From Actinoallomurus purpureus (GTDB taxonomy: Bacteria; Actinomycetota; Actinomycetes; Streptosporangiales; Streptosporangiaceae), in assembly GCF_024055795.1 (NCBI RefSeq), contig NZ_JAMXMY010000027.1:62001-126000 (forward strand): a stretch of DNA of 64,000 nucleotides. The letters are read 5' to 3'. Position 1 is the stretch's first letter. Each line of letters starts with the position of its first letter. The position numbers were made by a program, and so were the translations under genes. Shown here in pieces: positions 7,501-15,509 of the stretch. The notes beneath the pieces are model-generated. The model saw nothing but the letters and a program-made list of their open reading frames with translations, was not told the origin of the DNA and ran no database searches.

Positions 7501-8644
7501 CGATAGGCGGTCCTTCGGTCCAGAGCTCGGCGAGGTCGGCTGGGGTGAGTGGGTCCCGGTATGCGGCATTGAGCACCTCCCGGGACACCTTAACGTCGGC
7601 CTCGGCGAGGGCGGTGAACCAGTCGAACCCCGCCGGGTAGGCCCACATGTAGGACCGGTGGGTGGGGTCGGCTCCCCGGTCGGTCAGGTCACCGGCGATG
7701 GTCTTGTCACTCTCCCAGGGCAGGCAGGCGCGTAGGTGGTCGGCGCACTCGATCGCCGGGGTTCCCGCGTTGATGGCGCGGTGGACCTGGGCGAGGACGA
7801 GATGGGTGTAGTGGCTGAGCCGCAGGCGGGCGATGAGCACCTTGTCATCGGGAAGGATGAACAGCGGCCATGCCTGGGCGAGTCCTTCGAGCATGACTTG
7901 CTGCGGGGCGTGGATGGACAGCAGGCGGACCCACGGAACGTCGTCGTTGGCTGCCCTGGCTGAAAGGCTGGCGCTTTGCAGGCCGTGTCCGAGGACTTCG
8001 TGGAGGGCGAACTGCCGGGCACCGGCCTGGGTGAACTCGACGTTGGGCAGGTTGAGCCGCAGGCGGACGTGTTCGCCGGCGCCGTCGAGCCAGTACGCCC
8101 AGTAGGCGTCGACCTCGGTCGTCTCGATCGTCAGCGTGTAGGGGGCGGTGCTGCCGGTCGCCTCCCGTACGGCCGGTTCAAGCTCTTGCGCGGCCTGGCG
8201 GATGGTGTCGGGGGCCTCGTTCACGTCCAGCAAGCCTTCGACCTGGCTGAGGTCGGCATTGGTCTTCGGCCCCCATCCGATGCCTAGATCAGCAAGCGCG
8301 CGGCGGGCCAGCTCAGCGCGTTCGGCGACGTAGTCGTCCGGCCATCCGGCGGACCCGCAGCCTTGGGTGGCACGGATGTAGTCGCTCAGTGGTGGCCGTT
8401 CGCCGAGAAGGGCACCGAGATAGGCAAGATCGGCGTCCAGTCGGCTGGCCAATGGGCCTTCGGCCGACGTGCGGAGCTGAGCGAGTTGGCGATAGACGGT
8501 GAGGCGGTCGGATGCCGGTTCAGCTTCCGGGCCGGCGGGGAAGCAGTCGAAATCGATGATCGGTGAATCGCCCCGCTCTATCTCATAAGCGTTCCAGGCG
8601 CGAAGAGTCGCCTCGATCGCATCACGCGGGCTCATGCGGGACAT
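7454..8644 (-). CDS. HExxGH zinc metallopeptidase-like protein
   Basis: A 396-residue protein with HEVLGHG at about residue 216, the zinc-binding H-E-x-x-x-H motif with a glycine before the second histidine, and MLEGLAQAW some 40 residues later, which can supply the third (glutamate) ligand. The pattern resembles DUF885-type or related peptidases rather than the short ImmA/IrrE peptidases. The start overlaps the stop of the upstream XRE-like gene by 23 bases (or 14 if ATG at 8635 is used), so the two are coupled. Substrate unknown. Confidence 0.7.
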   Translation of the reverse strand: MSRMSPRDAIEATLRAWNAYEIERGDSPIIDFDCFPAGPEAEPASDRLTVYRQLAQLRTSAEGPLASRLDADLAYLGALLGERPPLSDYIRATQGCGSAGWPDDYVAERAELARRALADLGIGWGPKTNADLSQVEGLLDVNEAPDTIRQAAQELEPAVREATGSTAPYTLTIETTEVDAYWAYWLDGAGEHVRLRLNLPNVEFTQAGARQFALHEVLGHGLQSASLSARAANDDVPWVRLLSIHAPQQVMLEGLAQAWPLFILPDDKVLIARLRLSHYTHLVLAQVHRAINAGTPAIECADHLRACLPWESDKTIAGDLTDRGADPTHRSYMWAYPAGFDWFTALAEADVKVSREVLNAAYRDPLTPADLAELWTEGPPIGGPGGPVRLRKPPIP

Positions 8645-9578
8645 CCCATCGCAGTGTGAGGGCCTGGTTCGGGCGCAGGTGGTCGCGGGTCAGGGTCATC
8701 ACGACGTCATCCCCGTCGTAGTCCCACACCAAAGCATCCTCAGCAGAGTTCTCCGAACCGTTGGGCTCCTCCTCGGTCGCCCAGCACCGCAACAACTGGC
8801 GGGCGCCCTGGTGCCGGACACGGAGGGTGTAGTGCCGCGTGTACCGAGGGATCGACTGCCGCCAGTAGTGATCGTTCAGGAACTGCCCGCCTTCGCAGAC
8901 ACAGCCAACGGTGGCCGTCTCCCCCGGCTGGATCGGCGGGGAGATCTGGCAGGCGAACGTGGACAGGTTCGCGGTGTCGTGAATGCGCTGGATCATGACG
9001 CGACGGTCCGGGTCGCTGACCGGGTCGATACTGAGCCGGTCCCGTGTGTTCTCGAACCACACCTCCCGCGACAGGCGAGCCATGGGCTTGTCGCTCAGGT
9101 TGAGCATCTGATGGCGATAGGTCACCCGGGACCACCCGTCGGGATCGATATCGATGTCGATGCTCATCGACAGCTCAACGATGTTCCCCGACAACTGGGC
9201 CAACTGGGCGGCCTCGTCATCGCTGAGGCGGAGGACGCGTTGCAGCTCAAGCAGTTGACGCCCGAGTCTGCGAGCGGTGTCGCTGGCTCCTTCCACCGTG
9301 TGGACCAGGGCCGGGGAGACTGATGCGGCCGGCTCTGCGGGCGGACCCCACTCGATGTCGCCCTGAGGCGCGTGAAGGTTCTGATCGATCGCCTTCAGCA
9401 GTTCGGTCGCCTTGTCCGTGCTGGCGGGTTCTTCAGCCGGCGGCGGGCGCTCGGCCTTGTCGTCGGTGACCCGCTCGAACAACTGCTCGGCCGTCCACCC
9501 GGGGAACATCTTCTCCAGAACCCGGCAGTGGTCGGAGTACGGAAGGCCTTTGACTTCGCCAGAGGTCCACCGCTTCAC
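8622..9578 (-). pseudogene. XRE-like regulator lacking its N terminus
   Basis: The visible protein begins within a helix-turn-helix domain (VKRWTSGEVKGLPYSDHCRV, then LEKMFPGWTAEQLF), the usual end of an XRE domain, and continues with about 280 residues of an unrecognised beta-rich domain. The sequence upstream of 9578 is not the missing N terminus but the antisense of a Rep gene, so a deletion has joined two genes head to head. An upstream in-frame start exists, so an altered product could still be made. It precedes the peptidase gene as an operon. Confidence 0.7.
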
Positions 9579-9579
9579 C

Positions 9580-10401
9580 CTCGCCCTACGGCGGCGGCTG
9601 GCCAAGGCGGCAGGCCTGACCGTAGCCGAACTGCGCGGCGTCCTCACTGTGTCGTTCGCCAAGGTCGCCGAATACCAACGGCGGGGCGTCGTCCACTTCC
9701 ATGCCGTCATCCGCCTCGACGGACCGGACGGGCCGACTATGTCCCCGCCTGTCTGGGCGACCGGTGACCTCCTCGACGGCGCGGTACGCCACGCTGCCCG
9801 TGCGGTCACGGTGACCACGCCGGAGGCTGAGGACCTTCCGGCCCGCGCGCTGGTGTGGGGCTCTCAGGTCGACGTCCGGGCGATCACCACGACCGGCGAA
9901 CTGACCGACCAAGCCGTAGCCGGCTACATCGCCAAGTACGCCACCAAAGCGGCTGAGTGCGTCGGCACCCTGGACCGGCGTATCCGTGCGACCGATGACC
10001 TCGACCGGCTGGACATCCGCGACCACGCGCGCCGGTTGATCGCCGAGTGTCGGCGTCTCGGGGCGCTGGAAGAGATGGCCGACCTTCGGCTTGCCGACTG
10101 GGCGCACATGCTCGGCTTCCGGGGCCACTTCTCCACCAAGTCCCGCCGCTACTCGACCACCCTCGGCGCGCTCCGCCAGGCACGCATGGCCTTCAACCAG
10201 CGCGAACACGACATCACGACCGGCCGACTGCCCCTCTTCGACGAGGACCAGGTGCTCGTCGTCGCGCACTGGGACTACGTCGGCCAGGGCCACACGCCAG
10301 GCGAAGCGTTCCTGACCGCCGCTCTCAGCGGCAAGCCACTGCCCCCTCTCGGCTCTACCGGAGCGGGCGGAAGCCTGCCGGAACTCATGGAGGTCATGTG
10401 A
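9580..10401 (+). pseudogene. RepSA-like replication initiator, 3' half only
   Basis: About 273 residues of an AICE rolling-circle initiator. It keeps the H-x-H metal site in VSFAKVAEYQRRGVVHFHA and the tyrosine motif GYIAKYATK, but everything upstream of about 9580 is lost and replaced by the antisense XRE-like gene. Full-length RepSA-type proteins are roughly 450 residues or more. The stop overlaps the xis start (GTGA), the normal rep-xis-int order. Without its N terminus element A probably cannot replicate by itself. Confidence 0.8.
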
Positions 10402-10589
10402 GCAGACGAGATGAGCTGATGACCGTTCCCGAAGTCCTCGCCGAACTCGGTGGGGTCTCCCGCCGGACGTTCTACCGGTGGCGTGAACTGGGCAACGCTC
10501 CCGCCGGCCTCAAGCTGCCGAACGGCGAGATCCGGATTTGGCGCAGTGAGTTCGCCTCCTGGCTGGAGACCTTGCGGGAGGCGGCGTGA
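10398..10589 (+). CDS. xis: Excisionase-type helix-turn-helix protein
   Basis: A 63-residue MerR-like winged helix protein (LMTVPEVLAELGGVSRRTFY and a wing with LPNGEIRI). It lies between rep and int with 4-bp overlaps on both sides, the standard place of AICE excisionases, which steer the integrase toward excision. GTG at 10398 is used; ATG at 10419 is possible. The protein at 28877 is its homologue in element B. Confidence 0.85.
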   Translation: MSRRDELMTVPEVLAELGGVSRRTFYRWRELGNAPAGLKLPNGEIRIWRSEFASWLETLREAA

Positions 10590-11995
10590 AGTCGACGGAT
10601 GTGAAGTTCTGGGACGTCCGCCGGAACAAGTCCAGCAAAACGGCCTCGTACGAGATCCGCTGGGTCGTCGCTGGCAAGCAGCGCTCTCGGACGCGCCGGA
10701 CCAAGGCCTTGGCTGAGAGCTTCCTGTCCGACCTGCGACAAGCGGCAAAGGCGGGTGAAGCGTTCGACGTAGAGACGGGCCTGCCCGAGTCGATGCTTCC
10801 CAAGGAGTCGGCCGTCACCTGGTACGACCTCGTGAGGTCGTACATCAAGGCCAAGTGGTCGCCTGCGGCCGGTGAGACCCGCAAGAGCACTCTCGATGCC
10901 TTGGCGACGGTGACGCCCGCACTCGTCACGGACAAGAAGGGTGCCCCGGACGCGAAGCTTCTCCGGCGGGCTCTTCTCCACCATGCGCTGAATCCGCCGC
11001 GCTGGGAACTGCCTGTACCGAACGACGAGGCTGCGGCGCTCAAGTGGCTGCAAAGCCGATCGCTCCCCGTGGTGGCTCTGGCCGAGGCTGATGTAACGCG
11101 CTCCGCGCTGAACGCCATCGCGGTCACCATGGACGGTCGCCCAGCGGCTGCCACGACCATCGCCCGGAAGCGTGCGGTCCTGTACAACGTGCTCAAGTAC
11201 GCGGTCAAAGAGCGGAAGCTGCTCGACGCCAATCCAATCGACCAGGTCGATTGGAAGGCACCCGACAAGGTCGAGCAGGTTGACCGGAGCGTTGTTGCCA
11301 ATCCCGTCCAGGCGCGGCAACTCCTTGCCGCGGTGACCTACGTGGGCCGGTTCAACGGCCGTGGTCGTCGTCTCCGGGCGCTGTACGCCTGCATGTACTA
11401 CGGCGGTCTTCGCCCCTCTGAGGCGGCTGGCCTGCGGCGTCAGGACTGCGAGCTTCCCGAGCTGTGCGCCTGCGACGGTGACTGCTCCTGCGGTCGGCTC
11501 AAGGCGGCATGGGGTCGGCTGGTGCTCGCGCGGTCGCGGCCTGGTCCTGGTCGGCTCTACACCGACAGCGGCAAGACGCACGACGATAAGGGCCTGAAGC
11601 GGCGTCCGGTCGGTGAGAAGCGAGTGGTCCCGATCCCGCCGGAACTGGTGCGGATTCTCCGCGAACACCTCGACGAGTTCGGGGCGGCCGAGGATGGCCG
11701 GCTGTTCCGTACCTCGACGGGCGGAACCGTTTCCGCGTCGGCCGTATGGCGCATCTGGCAGGACGCCCGGACCATCGGCCTCTCCCCCGAGCAACAGGTC
11801 ACACCGCTCGCCGGTCGGCCGTACGACCTCCGGCACGCCTGTGCGACGCTGCTCCTCAACGCTGGTGTCCCGCCCGAGGAGGTCGCCCGGCGGCTGGGCC
11901 ACAGTGTCGAGGTGCTGTGGAAGGTCTACGCGGGATGCCTCGACGGCGATGAGGAACGGATCAACCGCATGATCGAGAAGGCACTTGCGGCGTGA
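10586..11995 (+). CDS. int: Tyrosine site-specific integrase
   Basis: A 469-residue tyrosine recombinase. The catalytic pattern is visible: Arg in GGLRPSEAAGL (about 276), YDLRHACATLL (Arg about 416), LGHSV (about 439) and the nucleophile in VLWKVYAG (about 448). The N terminus is an arm-binding type domain. The gene is coupled to xis by GTGA and ends about 200 bp from the att repeat at 12201. It is clearly related to the integrase at 29071, and both elements use the same tRNA gene. An unusual cysteine-rich insert (CELPELCACDGDCSC) follows the first catalytic motif. Confidence 0.95.
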   Translation: MKSTDVKFWDVRRNKSSKTASYEIRWVVAGKQRSRTRRTKALAESFLSDLRQAAKAGEAFDVETGLPESMLPKESAVTWYDLVRSYIKAKWSPAAGETRKSTLDALATVTPALVTDKKGAPDAKLLRRALLHHALNPPRWELPVPNDEAAALKWLQSRSLPVVALAEADVTRSALNAIAVTMDGRPAAATTIARKRAVLYNVLKYAVKERKLLDANPIDQVDWKAPDKVEQVDRSVVANPVQARQLLAAVTYVGRFNGRGRRLRALYACMYYGGLRPSEAAGLRRQDCELPELCACDGDCSCGRLKAAWGRLVLARSRPGPGRLYTDSGKTHDDKGLKRRPVGEKRVVPIPPELVRILREHLDEFGAAEDGRLFRTSTGGTVSASAVWRIWQDARTIGLSPEQQVTPLAGRPYDLRHACATLLLNAGVPPEEVARRLGHSVEVLWKVYAGCLDGDEERINRMIEKALAA

Positions 11996-12012
11996 CGCGC
12001 GCTACGGTGACA

Positions 12013-12046
12013 GGGCTCCGGTTCATCCCGGAGCCCTTCGCTTTTT
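12013..12046 (+). terminator. Terminator of element A int
   Basis: Perfect 9-bp stem GGGCTCCGG/CCGGAGCCC with a short T-run (CTTTTT), 18 bp after the integrase stop. Confidence 0.8.
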
Positions 12047-12078
12047 GGGGGCTGACCTGGGTCGACGCCCGGATTCTC

Positions 12079-12097
12079 ATCCCGCGTATATCCCGCG
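12079..12097 (+). promoter_or_regulatory. Candidate integrase arm site, element A right
   Basis: ATCCCGCG at 12079 and 12090 (11-bp period), identical to the pair at 3931-3949 and 122 bp left of the att repeat. A second, 10-bp-period motif (GGCATAC / TGCACAC) follows at 12124-12140. Confidence 0.6.
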
Positions 12098-12144
12098 ACC
12101 AACGGCCGGGGGCTGCTTCCGGTGGCATACGGCTGCACACATGC

Positions 12145-12187
12145 GAAACCCCGGCGACCTGTGTTCGTACTGGTCAGCCGGGGTTTT
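12145..12187 (+). terminator. Hairpin beside the A/B att site
   Basis: AAACCCCGGCGACC pairs imperfectly with GGTCAGCCGGGGTTTT. The other two att copies also have a hairpin plus T-run directly on their left, so this is part of the att architecture or a read-through barrier. Confidence 0.6.
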
Positions 12188-12200
12188 CCTTGATCAGGTG

Positions 12201-12244
12201 GGTGCCCCCGGCAGGATTCGAACCTGCGGCACACGGTTTAGGAA
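12201..12244 (-). repeat. att repeat, A/B junction
   Basis: 44 bp identical to the tRNA 3' end at 32416-32459. It separates element A from element B. Confidence 0.92.
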
Positions 12245-12560
12245 CGCAACGGCTGAAACGCTTCTGACCTGCACAATCTTCGACCAGAACGCTGCGTGTA
12301 CCCACCTGCTACCCACGAGCGGCGTACTCCGTGCACGAGGAGCCGCGACGCTGAACCTCCGACACGGGCGGTCGGCTCCGCCCAGACGAGCCGGCGGATT
12401 TACAGAGGGTCGGCGATTCGGCCTACGATCCCCCGCTGACCTCGCTTACCCCACGCCGTGGGTCGTTGAGAGACACGGTCATCCCGCGCATATCCCGTGC
12501 TTGATCTGGGATGCGAGGAACCCGCTGCGCGAGGGTTACTCGGACGTACTGGGTGCTTCG
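12245..12560. other. Left end of element B, no gene
   Basis: Non-coding. It contains the arm-site pair 12299-12317, an 18-bp segment (12395-12412) and GCTGACCTCG (12435-12444) that recur with nearly the same spacing at 33179 and 33218, and a second, A-like arm pair at 12481-12499 (ATCCCGCG then ATCCCGTG, 11-bp period). Confidence 0.6.
12299..12317 (+). promoter_or_regulatory. Candidate integrase arm site, element B left
   Basis: TACCCACC at 12299 and TACCCACG at 12310 (11-bp period); the matching pair at the other end of element B is at 32293-32311. Confidence 0.55.
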
Positions 12561-13865
12561 TCACAGCTCGCCTGACTGACTAGGAACTCTCAACGGCACA
12601 TGGTCGATCAAGCTTCGGATGCGATAAGAAGCTTTTGGATCTTCGATGGCGACTACCACTTGGCTCGCCGTTTTCGCTATCTTGCCGAGCAACGCATCCC
12701 GCACTTGCCTCGCATGGTCAAGCTCACGCTTGGCGTTCATCATTCGATATTTCGCTTCACTGGATAGATCTCTCCCATCCTCACTCGACGCCTTCACCAT
12801 CTGCCCCATTTCTTCGGAGGCGTTTTCATATTGGCGCCGCTTCTCCTGCAAAAGATACTCGGCAATCGCTACGGCTCGATCATAGATTTCTATCGGCATC
12901 TCTATGTATTCGGGTCTCCCAGGAGCGACCTCTACGACAGGAGGCAAGCTAGCCACTTGCTCCAGGAAATCATCACTTACCGTAGCGCCAAGATATCTTC
13001 GCGCATGATATAGAAACGACTCAGTATCGAGAATAACTAGATCTGCACCTGCGACGCGCTTTGCCTCATCGATAAGCTCTGGACGCGCCGAGATTGTCCG
13101 CCCTTTTTCGCGTCGAATCCAATCCTCCTTTTTATCGCGCGTCACGAGGAGGATCGGCAGCTTTCTCTTTGCCGCCTCATCGAGTATTTGCCTCCAAAGG
13201 AAGTAGTCTCCGGTTGCGTCGTCCTTTGTCTTCGCATCGGCATAGCCCGGTGGAATCTTCTGGTTGACCCTACGTCCCGCCTCCTTTCGCACCTCCTCAT
13301 AAGTTGGACCATCGAATGGCTTACCAACCTTGTTTCCGATGATCTTCTCAAATCTATCTCTCACTGGATCATTGGCAACCATCTTATCTAGCGATATCCC
13401 GTGCTCCTCTCGAAGTTCCTCCACAGCGGCCGCTGCTCGATCCAAAGCCTTAGCGAGCGGCTTCACAATCCTTTCCTGCTCTTCCTTTCGCAAGGCCGTC
13501 GCCTTGCCTAGCGCACTAATGGCGGAGGTCAGCGACTCTTCAAACTTATTTCTCAACTCATCGATTGCCTCCGATGCCTCCTTATAGGCCTTCGCATGGT
13601 CGGCGATCACTTTGACGCGGTTTCTATGAAACTCAAAAGCTGCCTGATGCGGGACCCAAAGTCGCTCACCAATAAGCCCGAGCACCCGAAACAGCTCTTC
13701 TCTGGCTTTCGGGGCGAATCGATAAGCGTCGAGCATTACATTGGCGTCAAGACATACCAGACCCGATAGTATAAGGCGCTTCCGCATCTCTTCTGACGGC
13801 GCATAATATTCTTGAAATAGAGATTGAAAGCTTGTAGCTTGAAGCCCGTCCTCCACAAGAATCAC
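12561..13865 (-). CDS. PIN-like domain protein (DUF4935/PIN_8 type)
   Basis: A 434-residue protein. The N terminus carries GLVCLDANVMLDAYRF (first PIN aspartates, about residues 40 and 46), followed by a long coiled-coil-like helical insert, then ILLVTRDKKEDWIRREKG (about 236-253) and RPELIDEA, the signature of the PIN_8/DUF4935 group. PIN domains are metal-dependent RNases, and this group is often found in predicted defence loci; nuclease activity here is inferred. The GTG start overlaps the stop of the small gene at 13862 (GTGA). The gene looks less GC-rich than the transfer genes. It lies next to element B's left end, a common cargo position. Confidence 0.8.
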   Translation of the reverse strand: MILVEDGLQATSFQSLFQEYYAPSEEMRKRLILSGLVCLDANVMLDAYRFAPKAREELFRVLGLIGERLWVPHQAAFEFHRNRVKVIADHAKAYKEASEAIDELRNKFEESLTSAISALGKATALRKEEQERIVKPLAKALDRAAAAVEELREEHGISLDKMVANDPVRDRFEKIIGNKVGKPFDGPTYEEVRKEAGRRVNQKIPPGYADAKTKDDATGDYFLWRQILDEAAKRKLPILLVTRDKKEDWIRREKGRTISARPELIDEAKRVAGADLVILDTESFLYHARRYLGATVSDDFLEQVASLPPVVEVAPGRPEYIEMPIEIYDRAVAIAEYLLQEKRRQYENASEEMGQMVKASSEDGRDLSSEAKYRMMNAKRELDHARQVRDALLGKIAKTASQVVVAIEDPKASYRIRSLIDHVPLRVPSQSGEL

Positions 13866-14068
13866 CCAACCTCAAGTCGTGAAGATAATCGCCGCGTTCC
13901 CTTGCCGACCAGATTCCGGATGCAGACCGCAAGCGTAGCGAATGTGGCGACGTCTCGACTAGTCACACAAACAGGGGCGGCGTCCGGCGCCCTCCCTTCC
14001 TGCTCGGACCGACTACGCCCGACAGGCTCTTCTCGGGCGAGCCGCGAGGTCTCCTCACGCAGCAACAC
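13862..14068 (-). CDS. Small basic protein in the PIN operon
   Basis: A possible 68-residue protein, rich in arginine and serine, with no recognised domain. Its GTG follows the stop of the membrane-protein gene without a gap, and its stop overlaps the PIN start by four bases. This perfect fit is the only real evidence for translation; it could also be an untranslated spacer. Confidence 0.4.
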   Translation of the reverse strand: MLLREETSRLAREEPVGRSRSEQEGRAPDAAPVCVTSRDVATFATLAVCIRNLVGKGTRRLSSRLEVG

Positions 14069-14608
14069 TCAAAGAAATTCCATCCACAAGACCATTAGAG
14101 CTGCGACAATCACCATCAACACAAGTCCCCACGTCGGCGTCGTTGCCCACAACACCCAAATCAGCAAAGCGCATAGCAGTCCAGTCCGCATAGGGCTCTC
14201 ACCGTACTGACTGTTGTGTATCGAGACCATGCCTACTACGAAAATTAGGATGATCTGCCACCAGGACATATGGGTTCGCCAGTGAGCGACGCTATGCCAA
14301 TGACGAACAACTTCCCGCTGCAAGGACTGCGCAAGCTTGTCGCCGTTGACGTTCTTGGCACTGACGTGAATGCCAAGCTTCTTGAGCGCCGCTTTCCCTG
14401 CCTGAGAGATTGCAATGATGGCGGCGATTAGTCCCGCTAGGCCGACTATGAGGCTATTGATCTTCTTAACAGACCCGACGACTCCCCGAGGCTCAGCCTG
14501 GGGAGAATTCATATTGGTCACGGCCGCTGCGAGATTCTCGGAGATCTCTCGAAGCCGCTCATAGTCATCTGACGACCGAGGGGTGCCCGGGTCTTCGGGT
14601 TCGCTCAT
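14069..14608 (-). CDS. Membrane protein of the PIN operon
   Basis: A 179-residue protein with an acidic, helical N terminus (ERLREISENLAAAV), one hydrophobic segment at about 50-68, and three more after residue 110 (WWQIILIFVVGMVSI and two near the C terminus). It is predicted to be an inner-membrane protein. It is the first gene of the operon that ends with the PIN-domain protein. Membrane protein plus toxin-type nuclease is a recurring layout of abortive-infection modules, so a membrane sensor or effector is plausible but unproven. ATG 14608 is used. Confidence 0.7.
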   Translation of the reverse strand: MSEPEDPGTPRSSDDYERLREISENLAAAVTNMNSPQAEPRGVVGSVKKINSLIVGLAGLIAAIIAISQAGKAALKKLGIHVSAKNVNGDKLAQSLQREVVRHWHSVAHWRTHMSWWQIILIFVVGMVSIHNSQYGESPMRTGLLCALLIWVLWATTPTWGLVLMVIVAALMVLWMEFL

Positions 14609-14611
14609 CAA

Positions 14612-14939
14612 GAAGCATGTTAGGACAGGACACAGTTACCGGAAAGAGGCACCGGGATGATGGCCGAATCAAGCCATCCTTCTTGATGAAGATGTCTCAG
14701 GCCCATTGACGGATCCGCGCGTGCTCACGTATAACGCGGCAACGATCACGGTCCTTGCCACCCGTTCTTACGGATTGGTGCATGCTTCTGGAGAAGCTTG
14801 CGCGATGTCCCAAATCAGCGCGATCGGATGGCGTTGCCCAGCCAACTTCGGCCATGGCTGCCGTAGCCTCCTCCGTCCCGCAGGTAGCGGCCAAGACGAA
14901 CCGCTGGACATGTAGGACAGGACCGGTACCGTCCTGTGG
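14612..14939. other. Intergenic region
   Basis: 328 bp between the divergent PIN operon and the NUDIX gene; it must hold both promoters. I see no RNA gene, repeat or convincing small gene. Confidence 0.5.
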
Positions 14940-15509
14940 GTGAGCACTCCTGAGCGCCCAGAAGAGCTGAGGACGAAAGTCTTCGGCGAGCGCACGATCT
15001 ATGACAACCCGTGGGTTCGGCTGACCTTGGTGGACATCGAGCCGCCGGACGGCCGGCGCTTCGAGTATCACGTGGTGCGGCTTCAGCGCGTCGCCGTCGC
15101 CCTGGTCCTCAACGAGGTCGATGAGGTGCTGATGATGTGGCGCCACCGGTTCGTCGACGACTCATGGGGCTGGGAGCTGCCCGGGGGCATCATCGACAAG
15201 GGTGAGGAGGGGGCGGCAGCAGCAGCCCGTGAGGTCGAAGAGGAGACCGGTTGGCGCCCCCGGACGATGGAGCACGCGGTGAGCTTTCAGCCCATGGTCG
15301 GCATGGTGGACACCCCACATGAGGTCTACATCGGTCGTGGGGCCGAGCTGGTGGGCGAGCCGACCGACCTTGAAGAGGCCGCACGTATCGATTGGCTCCC
15401 GATGAGCACCGTCTTGGAGCTCATCAGTAAGGGCGAGGTGCTGGGCTCTGGGTCACTGGTGGGATTGCTGTATCTGCTGGCCAAGCGCGGTGCTGAGGGC
15501 GCTTCCTAG
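14940..15509 (+). CDS. NUDIX hydrolase (Pif-like position)
   Basis: A 189-residue protein with a complete Nudix box at about 83-105 (G-x5-E-x7-REVEEETGW). NUDIX enzymes hydrolyse nucleoside diphosphates linked to another group, such as ADP-ribose. In pSAM2 the immunity factor Pif contains a Nudix motif and prevents transfer between cells that already carry the element, so this gene may have the same job in element B. GTG at 14940. It converges on the XRE/TPR gene with a 4-bp overlap of the stop codons. Confidence 0.9.
   Translation: MSTPERPEELRTKVFGERTIYDNPWVRLTLVDIEPPDGRRFEYHVVRLQRVAVALVLNEVDEVLMMWRHRFVDDSWGWELPGGIIDKGEEGAAAAAREVEEETGWRPRTMEHAVSFQPMVGMVDTPHEVYIGRGAELVGEPTDLEEAARIDWLPMSTVLELISKGEVLGSGSLVGLLYLLAKRGAEGAS

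Larger units (their letters stand above)
3811..12244. mobile_element. Element A: decayed AICE
   Basis: An 8.4-kb element bounded by att repeats at 3811 and 12201 and by identical arm-site pairs near both ends (3931 and 12079). It keeps xis and a complete tyrosine integrase beside its right end, plus the 3' half of a RepSA-like gene, but has no tra, spd or WhiB genes. The rest is accessory genes on the minus strand: a metallopeptidase, a gamma-glutamylcyclotransferase fold, an ankyrin protein and an SMI1/KNR4 protein. It is probably excisable but not self-transmissible. Confidence 0.85.

Noticed and set aside
7454-8644. ImmA/IrrE anti-repressor paired with the XRE-like gene
   Set aside because: The protein is about twice the usual size and the motif context resembles DUF885-type peptidases; the XRE-like gene is also broken.
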